This document shows positions 56,814 through 64,000 of a stretch of 64,000 nucleotides of DNA, in pieces (positions within the stretch are counted from its first letter, which is position 1; every line of letters starts with the position of its first letter). Source of the stretch: Bettongia penicillata ogilbyi (taxonomy: Eukaryota; Chordata; Mammalia; Diprotodontia; Potoroidae); NCBI GenBank assembly GCA_023548195.1, contig JAJHZJ010000577.1:186001-250000 (forward strand). Reading direction: 5' to 3'. The position numbers were made by a program, and so were the translations under genes. The notes below the pieces were generated by a model, which saw only the letters and a list, made by a program, of their open reading frames with translations, was not told the origin of the DNA and made no database searches.

Positions 56814-56873
56814 TTCAGGAAACTGTTCAGGAACCTCCCTTGTTGCACAATCTGTACAAATATAGCCCCTGAA
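56814..56873 (+). repeat. 60 bp direct repeat, copy 2
   Basis: From 'ttcaggaaactgttcaggaa' to 'caaatatagcccctgaa'; see copy 1 at 55401. Confidence 0.95.
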
Positions 56874-56874
56874 A

Positions 56875-56960
56875 CTTACTGTGTGCCTAGGGCAAGCCAT
56901 TTAATCTGTCTGTGTCTCAGTTTTCTCATCTGTAAAGTAAGTACAATAATTTTAGGGGAG
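56875..56960 (+). mobile_element. CORE SINE fragment
   Basis: 'gtgcctagggcaagccattt', 'tcagttttctcatctgtaaa'. It starts immediately after direct-repeat copy 2. Confidence 0.65.
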
Positions 56961-57169
56961 AATAGGTATGAGTCATACAGATTATGTGACATAAAATCAT
57001 AGATACTATGAAGACATGGATGGATTGCAGCCTGAAACATTGGGAGAAATGCCTGTATTAATGAGATCACAGATCCATTGTATTGATGATATTGAAGTAT
57101 TAATTTTTTACTAGCTTCAAAAATATACTATATTTTATGTGAATATAATTTTTATACCCTTAAATGGTT

Positions 57170-57400
57170 TTATTAAACTCAGTTCAAATTGCATTTTATA
57201 TAGGAGGTCTTTCCAAGCTTCTCATGCCTCCCTTTTATGGTTACTTTCATCTCTTTGTACATTGTGTACATACCTAGTCATTTACATATTGTCTCCCTTA
57301 TTAGGATGCAAGTTTCTTGAGATCAGCAACTGTTTTTCCCCCTTTTGTCCTTCCCTTCTATCCCCAACTCTTAGCATAGTGCCTGACACAGTGGATGATG
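57170..57400 (+). mobile_element. L2/CR1 3' end
   Basis: 'ggaggtctttccaagcttct', 'ttaggatgcaagtttcttga', 'ccaactcttagcatagtgcc' and 'tgacacagtgga'. Confidence 0.7.
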
Positions 57401-57884
57401 CTTTGGGAGGAAATTCAGTGGAGACTCATTACTGTGGCTACTGCCTCAATCTCCAAACTGCTTTAGCTAACACCTACATTATGGAGGATGGTTTCATTTT
57501 AGAAGCCACATCCGCATTTTCAATCTAAAATATAGTTGACCCAATTCTAGAGGACTCAGATGGAACATTATTTCAGAGAGAAAGAGAGAGACAAAGAGAG
57601 AGACAGAGAGATAATAATGATGATGATGATGATAAACTCGGTGAAGATTCGAGATATGTTGTTTTGGACATGGACAGTTCAGGAATTTGTTTTGTTGTGT
57701 AATGCAAATTTGTAACATGGGCTTTGTTTTTCTGGCTTTCTTAATAGGGGAAAAGTGGTGGTGGTGGTGGGGAAGAAGGTATATCTTTGTTTGAAACTAG
57801 AATAAAATTTAATTGAATAATTTTAAAATATGGTTGAAAGCAAAGATAAAAAAGATTCTAAAAAGGAGCTTATTAAATTATTTC
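57401..57884. other. Unassigned, with (GA)n and (GAT)n
   Basis: Simple repeat at 57568-57634 (GA units then GAT units). Otherwise nothing recognised. Confidence 0.5.
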
Positions 57885-57955
57885 TATATGTTTTTAAATC
57901 TCCAGTACCTAGTACATTGCCTGGTATGATGTAGGTACTTAAAATGCTTGGTTGA
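57885..57955 (+). mobile_element. L2 3' end, short
   Basis: 'ccagtacctagtacattgcc', 'tggtatgatgtaggtactta' and 'aaaatgcttggttga'. Confidence 0.65.
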
Positions 57956-58195
57956 GCTAACATTTATATAGAACTTGAATGTTTGCCAAGTCTTTTATAA
58001 ATATAATCTTTTTTCATCCTCCTAACAATTCTGGGAGGTAGATGCTATTATTATTTCCATTTTATTGAGGTAGCCAGAGATGAAGTGAATTGCCCAGTGT
58101 CTCACAGCTAGTAAGTGTCTGAGGTTTGGTTTGAATTCAGGTCATTCTTATTCCAGGATCAGCGTTCTATCCACTTCACCATCCAGTTTTATTGA
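57956..58195 (-). mobile_element. CORE/MIR-family SINE (WSINE-like), antisense, complete
   Basis: 'gctaacatttatatagaact', 'caattctgggaggtagatgc', 'gcccagtgtctcacagctag' and 'ttctatccacttcaccatcc'. Confidence 0.8.
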
Positions 58196-59744
58196 TTGTT
58201 AAAATAAACATTACTAAAGTTAATGGCACTTTATTCATTAAGGAATAGAGGGGTTCATCTAATACCTTTATTCAGAGCTAGTTTAATCTTATTTTGGACA
58301 CAATTCCAAAATGATTGGTTGACTGTCCCATCCTTAGCAAAAAAGAAGCAACAGATTTACAAAGAGACATGAGAGTTACTAAAGTCACGCTAATTGGCAG
58401 AATCATTGACAACCAACCACCCCACGGTGAGCAAGGAGAAGAAACTATTAAAATATACCAAATATGCCTTCAAAAAATACATACCTGTAGATTTTTGGTG
58501 TAGGGGCAAATAATTATACACACCTCAGTAACCCTTGAAGGACTTGCTATATTATTATAGTAGTATATAATAACTGATAATATATTGATAACTGGGAATT
58601 ATCAAGATAAATTAAATTATGATTGTGTAAGAAGATAGGAAAGATTTCTACAAAAATAGTTTAAATGGAAAAAGATTTGACATTTTAAGAATTAACTTCC
58701 AGTTGTATGGAAAATTCCTTTATATGAAGCACTGATGATGCTGGATAAGCAACCTCCATTTTCTTTTATGGAGACTGAACCAAATAATCTCCAAAGTGCA
58801 TTCTAGTTTGAAATTCTGTGAAACTATAAGCATTATTGTAATACCAGTGTAAAATAGGCATAAAAATGAATTTCCTATTATACAAATGATTCTCATTTTT
58901 ATAAATCAATCCTTGATCATTTGGGGGACATTGGAGGATGGAGAGGAAAGGGTGCTGATTAGCAAGCTTTCAGAAGGGTACTTCTGGTTCCATTTCTCCT
59001 ATCTCATGCTGGTTACCTCATGGCAATTATTTCACTGCCTGTTTTCCCTTTCAGCACAGAATGAGTCAGAAAAGAGACTTAGATCTAAAATAGCCCATTT
59101 AGGTATCTGTGGGCTGCTCTAGCCTAAAGGTTTCACGAGGGAGGAAATTTAGCTTGCCAAGTGCCAACATTTTTTGTTATCTACTGATTTTCTTCGTCTG
59201 TTTTCCCCATCCATTCCCTTCTTTGTATTGCCATATCTCAGTTACCTTAGATAAGGGTGCCCACCAAAAGACAAATAAGTAATCAACTATTTTATTCTGC
59301 ATATGGTCTAATATCTATGGGATCCCTCAACTGTTTATGTTTTTTTCCTACAAAAGAGAACATCTCTATTTCTCAGTATATGTCACTACAAGCTAGATGG
59401 TGGTATAGTTATAAGTTGTGTGGGTAATAATGAATAAAATGGAGAATTTTTACTTTTTATTCTCCACTATATTACTGAATTATTTCCCTTCTACTTCTAA
59501 TAAGTTTCCCCATATATATTAAAATGTATTTTTACTCTTGCTCTCTCATTTGTCTTACACTTTAAATAATTAGTTTAGAGAGGACATCTGGAAAATTTCA
59601 AAATAGTGAATATAATTATTCTTTTCTAAAACAATTGATTTTAATTGATTTCTTAATCTTTATGGACAAGTAAGAAGGAAGAGAATTACCCTCAGGATAA
59701 ACTATGAATTACCAAAACCCTTTTGTTCTTCAAAAAGTTTATTG
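58196..59744. other. Unassigned; one protein-like frame at 58315-58503
   Basis: The 62-codon plus frame reads like ordinary protein (KEATDLQRDMRVTKVTLIGR) but matches nothing recognised. A MIR-like tail lies near 58790-58825. The remainder is unassigned. Confidence 0.3.
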
Positions 59745-60235
59745 TGTTTTTGACTACCCTCCCTTCTTTTCTTTGAAAAGAAAAAAAAAACAACACTTCA
59801 TAACAAACATACACAGTCAAGAAAAACAAATTCCCACCTTATCTGCATCTAAAAATGCATATCTCATTTGACTTGGTTAGGGATTGGGTGGCGTGTTTCT
59901 TCTGGGAATCATGGCTGGTCGTAGCATTGGTCATAGTCTTTAAGCCTCACAAAGCTGTTTTTCTTTACAACAGTTTTTGTTAGATATATCAGTTTTCCTA
60001 ATTACTTTACCCCACAGCAGCTCACACAGTCCTCCCAGCTTTCTCTGAAACTGTCCCTTTTATCATTTCTTATCATCTATGATATTCAATTACATTCATA
60101 CTATAATTTGTTCACTATTCCCCCAACTGAGGAACAATCATTCCCCAGTTTCCAGCGCTTTGCTGTAACAAAAAAGTTGCTATAAATATAGGAGAACTTT
60201 TTTCTTTTTAGTGTAGTTATGAAACTATGATTTCC
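59745..60235 (-). mobile_element. L1 3' end, antisense
   Basis: 'cacagtcaagaaaaacaaat', 'gtgtttcttctgggaatcat', 'ctgaaactgtcccttttatc', 'cataatttgttcactattcc' replaced in part by 'actataatttgttcactatt', and 'gttgctataaatatagg'. This is the complement of the L1 3' part, from the tail inward. Confidence 0.75.
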
Positions 60236-60789
60236 TCAGTGTAGGAAACTCCCTCTGTCAGTGCCAATCAACTCTCATGTAATGTACAGTCTTAAGGAAT
60301 TGCTTAGGGTTAATGACAGATTAAGGGGCTTGTTCAGACTCACACATTTAGCATATAGGAAGGACTTGAGACCAGATAATATTATTTAAGCCATATTGTC
60401 TTTCAAGAAAACTTATTGAATATCTAGTTTTAGGATGTGATCACTTTAGGCTGAGATAAAGCTTCTTTTTTTTTTTTTTAACCATCTTTTTCACAACTAG
60501 CACCCAAGTTCCTGAATGGTATTAGGGAGGTTAGGTAAAAAGGAATAGGTATAGTGCCTCTGATTTCATTCGTGTAGGGAATCTACAGCTAAGGAACCAT
60601 TGTTCAATCAATTCAGATTAGCACCATCTCTGCAACATAAAAGAGTTAACAGCTTAAAGAATTACCTAGAACCCTGAGAGTTTATGTTATCATCCAGGAC
60701 TACAGAGTTGGTTTGTCAGAAGCAGACCATGAATCTGGGTCTTCCAGTCTTCAAGACATTTCTCTAATCATTATACCATGTTGCTTCTA
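60236..60789 (-). mobile_element. Degenerate CORE/MIR-like SINE fragments, antisense (tentative)
   Basis: 'ttaaggggcttgttcagact' (60325) and 'ctgggtcttccagtcttcaa' (60735) suggest two eroded antisense SINEs. Low confidence on boundaries. Confidence 0.35.
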
Positions 60790-61015
60790 GCCAAAATAGC
60801 TAGACTTGGAGTCAGGAAGGCCTCCAAATCTTGTCTCAAACATCAATTAGCTGGGTCAAACTAAGTAACTCATGTAACCTCTCTGAATCTCAGTTTTTAG
60901 ATCAACTTTCAATTTTAAAACTAGGATAATAATAGCACCAACCTCCCTGAGCAAATGAGATAACATATATGAAGCTCATTGCAAACCTTAATGTGCCTTA
61001 TAAATGTTAGCTCAA
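60790..61015 (+). mobile_element. CORE/MIR-family SINE (WSINE-like)
   Basis: 'cttggagtcaggaaggcctc', 'aaactaagtaactcatgtaa', 'cctctctgaatctcagtttt' and 'gccttataaatgttagctc'. Confidence 0.7.
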
Positions 61016-61239
61016 TAAAATCAACCATAATAGGACAGAAATAGGCAGTACAGGGGAATTCAAATGTAAATATGTGACAATTCTAAGTAGGCATTCGCTG
61101 TTCAGTTCTTTATGGTAGAATTGTACTGCCTTTTTCATAATGATGATGAGAAGCTCATTTGCATTTTCTCTGTGGATAAGAACAATTTGTGCAAATTCTA
61201 TTAGATTTTAAAATAAAAATACCTCTAGACAGTATAAAA

Positions 61240-62075
61240 TACCAGGGAGTATGCATGCCAAAACAAACCCAAGAACTATATAAACAAAATTATGTATTTT
61301 CTACAAGAAGTATCATATTTAAATAATTGGAGAGATATTAATGGTTCATGGGTACACAGGGCCAATATAATAGCAATTACAGTTTTTCTCAGACTAATTT
61401 GAATATTCAATGCTATATAAAATAAAAAAATTATTTTTATTGAATTAGAAAAAATAACTCATTTCATTTGGAAAAACAAAGGATATCAATGGAAATAATG
61501 AATACAATTATTAAACAGGAATGAGAATTAGCAATCCCAGGTCTTAAACTGTATTATTAAACAGTAATTATCAAAGTGATTTGGTACTGGCTAAGAAATA
61601 GAAAGGTAGATCAATGGAATGTAAATATATAATTTACAGCAGCAAATAAACATGCTAATCTTGCATTTGACAAGTGCATAGAGAAGATTTTGGGATAAGA
61701 ATTTATTAGTTGGCAAAAAATTGGGAAAATTGGAAAGTAGTATGGCAAATAAGTAATTTTGATTATTATAAATACTCACATGAACTATAAAGGACATATG
61801 AAAATAGATACTATCTGCATTGAGGAAGAAGTGATAAGTAGAAGAACATATAGAATAATTTGTGTCTAATGGTAGGCATCTGTAGGGTGGAAGGCAGGAA
61901 AGGAAGAAAAAAAGGCATTTATATGATAATTTTCTTGTATATTTGAAATGGGTAGCAGTTTATGCAAAGATTTTCAGTTTCGTGTACCATCATATTTTTT
62001 TAAATTGTTATTGTGTTATGAAAATGCTTGTTTTATTCCATAAATTAAAAATAAAATTTAAAAAGTCATAAAAAA
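61240..62075 (+). mobile_element. L1 ORF2 C-terminal and 3' end, degraded
   Basis: The frame remnants read like the last part of L1 ORF2: FHLEKQRI, LAIPGLKLYY, IKVIWYW, DQWN, HANLAFDKC and ISWQKIGKIGK, in several frames with many stops. The 3' terminus 'attccataaattaaaaataa' is shared with the L1 at 53953-54283. 5'-truncated. Confidence 0.75.
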
Positions 62076-62104
62076 TAAATTCTATTTGAAAGAGAAATTA
62101 TATA

Positions 62105-62146
<42 letters not shown>
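62105..62146. repeat. (TG)n
   Basis: About 20 perfect TG units just after the L1 tail. Confidence 0.97.
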
Positions 62147-62148
<2 letters not shown>

Positions 62149-62239
62149 GAATCTCTCACATGGGAATGTGGAATTTTGTTTGATGAGTTATTCATTTTTT
62201 GAAAGAAAAAATTAAAAAAAAACCCTGCCTATTATCTTT

Positions 62240-62520
62240 GGCCACAAATAGGCAAGTAGATAGATAGAGAATTGGGGCTGGAGTCAGGAAAAGCTGAGTT
62301 TTGATCCTGCCTTATTCATGTTCTAGTTATGTGACTACAGGCAAGTTGCCCAATCTCTATCTGCCTAAATTTCTTCTATAAAATGGGAATAAAAATAGTA
62401 CATTTTTTCTGGGTTTCTTATGGAGATAAAATAAAATAATTATAAAATGGTTTGCAAAAATTAAAGTATTAGACAATAACAATTATCATATTGCTATTAT
62501 TATCATTAATTAGAGTCTTG
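62240..62520 (+). mobile_element. CORE/MIR-family SINE (WSINE-like)
   Basis: 'gaattggggctggagtcagg', 'tgtgactacaggcaagttgc', 'tctataaaatgggaataaaa' and a 3' end 'catattgctattattatcat'. Confidence 0.75.
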
Positions 62521-63674
62521 TGTAGAGATAGAGGGACAGATTTTTTGCATTCCCATTCAGCCCCATGATACTAAGAATCTGATTCTAAAAATGTGTTGTT
62601 AGTAATTTTATCTTGTTAGAAAAGATCATCAAGTGATGTCTAATGGGTTGCCTCTATCTAATCCTAATGATTTTTCCAAAGGACATTTTCCCATAGATTG
62701 CATTAATCTGAAATCATTTCCAGAAGAATAATTTAGGCATTCTCCTTATCACTTGAAATTGCATGATTAGTTTTTTCTCCTCTCTGTGCATTCATTTTCT
62801 AGTTTTATTGAGCCTAAACTTCTTTTTCATGTACAAAAGGGCAATAACACTCTCAGAAAGAGATGGGCTTAGACTCAGCTCTTTTCATGCTATAATTTTA
62901 TTTTTTAAATCTGCTTACAGGGGCTATTTCAGGAGGGGAGAAGTTCTAGCCTTCAGACAGACAGTAGCTTCTGCACTGACTGACCATCTCTATCTTATTG
63001 GCCATATAATTTTAAATACAGCTCATCCCTTTTTCCCCATCTTGTCCTAGGAAGCCCAGAAGGAATGGTTAAATCTGTTTTGACCCTACTCTCTTCCACT
63101 TTTCACATTTAATGTTGGGTAACCTTCCTGTTACTGTATCAGGCTTTTTGGTGATGTTATATGCAGTGTCAAGGGCTGGTGTCCTCAGGACAGCCTACTT
63201 TCTCTGACTCAATCTGTAGGGGAGAGAGGTCTGTCATCAATATGTTTGAGAGGATGGTCAACTTTCCATGGACTTAGATGGAGACTGACTGCATACGTGT
63301 TGAAGTAACATAATTTCTGGGCTAAATACCTCTATTTCCTTTCAAGAGCTAGTTTTAGCTCAAAGCCTCCCTCCCCTACTTAGTCTTTTTTCTTCCTTAA
63401 AGATCCTTTCCTTCCATTTGCCAGAAATCTCTTACCTCTATTGCATCTGCTAGGCAATTTCAGGGCTTATCTTCTCTCATTCTTACTAGAAAAGGATGCA
63501 TGTTCAACTCACATATCTTGCTTCTGCAGGTCAATACGTGAGAGGAAATACTGGATGATACCAATAATCTTTAGCACACCTGCTATGAAGGACAGCTAAA
63601 CAGGGCTTATGAAGGACAAAGAAAATGAAATGTACTCATTCAGAGTAAAGGATGTCTTGTATTCTGCTTCTCAG
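62521..63674. other. Unassigned sequence
   Basis: No repeat family recognised. The 95-codon frame at 62763-63050 has no recognisable domain. Confidence 0.4.
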
Positions 63675-64000
63675 TTCAAAGCAACACTTATTAAACACTT
63701 TCTTTGTGAAAAGCATATACTAGACACTGGGGAGGTATGATCTGGGTGAAAAACATGGAGCTAAGAGATATAGTCCAGTTAAAGGAGCCAACTTATATAC
63801 AAATAACTATAATAACACATGATTAGTGTTATTATATTATATTATTATTAGTCAGTGCATTAAAAGTAGCATAAGTCCCATATCAACTATTTAGGGGAGG
63901 AGAATTCCATTGCCAGTATAGGTGGGATAGAGAACTTAGGGACGGCTTTTTGGAAGAGCTGTCTTGAGCCAATGCTTAAATCATTGGATAGGAATTCAAT
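63675..64000 (-). mobile_element. L2/CR1-like LINE 3' end, antisense, runs off the window
   Basis: 'caacacttattaaacacttt', 'tagacactggggaggtatga', 'gacggctttttggaagagct' and 'tgtcttgagccaatgcttaa' are the complement of this LINE type. It continues past the last base. Confidence 0.65.

Noticed and set aside
1..64000. Search for CRISPR arrays, operons, riboswitches, CpG islands and host exons
   Set aside because: The content is vertebrate interspersed-repeat DNA. No regularly spaced direct repeats, CpG-dense segment or spliced coding pattern was found.

Overview
This window is AT-rich, CpG-poor mammalian intergenic or intronic DNA. No host protein-coding exon can be supported. The repeat content points to a marsupial. 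It has tRNA-derived SINEs ending in an RTE/BovB-type tail (MAR1/WSINE-like), many CORE/MIR-family SINEs, L2/CR1-clade 3' ends, marsupial-style L1 3' ends, an RTE-superfamily LINE, and L1-derived elements with ORF1 but no ORF2 (the HAL1, or half-L1, design). Family names are recognised from memory, not from a database search. Species is not determined.

Layout. 1-8 kb: L2/CR1 3' ends, an antisense L1 3' end, SINEs. 8.1-8.7 kb: a Tigger/pogo-like DNA transposon remnant. 10.5-11.6 kb: an L1 3' end carrying a ~570 bp (TTCC)n tract. 13.1-13.9 kb, minus strand: a decayed Ty3/Gypsy chromovirus pol C-terminus, with integrase core, GPY/F-like module and chromodomain in order. 15.6-19.85 kb: an RTE-type LINE split by a 2.54 kb HAL1 element with a 16 bp target-site duplication. 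25.5-28.2 kb: an L1 5' region/ORF1 joined to an L1 3' end containing an inverted segment. 33.2-33.85 kb: a SINE split by a MITE-like element. 38.6-42.1 kb: an L1 3' end, a SINE, and a second HAL1 bracketed by ~112 bp inverted repeats. 43.5-48.3 kb: SINEs, L2 pieces, a full-length 7SL (SRP) RNA retropseudogene and simple repeats. 51.06-53.95 kb: a third HAL1. 55.4-56.9 kb: two near-identical 60 bp direct repeats 1.4 kb apart. 57-64 kb: L2 and SINE fragments and two L1 fragments.

Interactions. L1 machinery would have supplied the reverse transcriptase for the ORF2-less HAL1 copies and the 7SL retrocopy. RTE-type enzymes would have mobilised the SINEs with RTE-like tails. Nesting gives relative ages: RTE is older than HAL1 copy A, an L2 tail is older than a MAR1 SINE, and a CORE-SINE is older than the MITE. 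All coding remnants have stops or frameshifts, so nothing here looks active.
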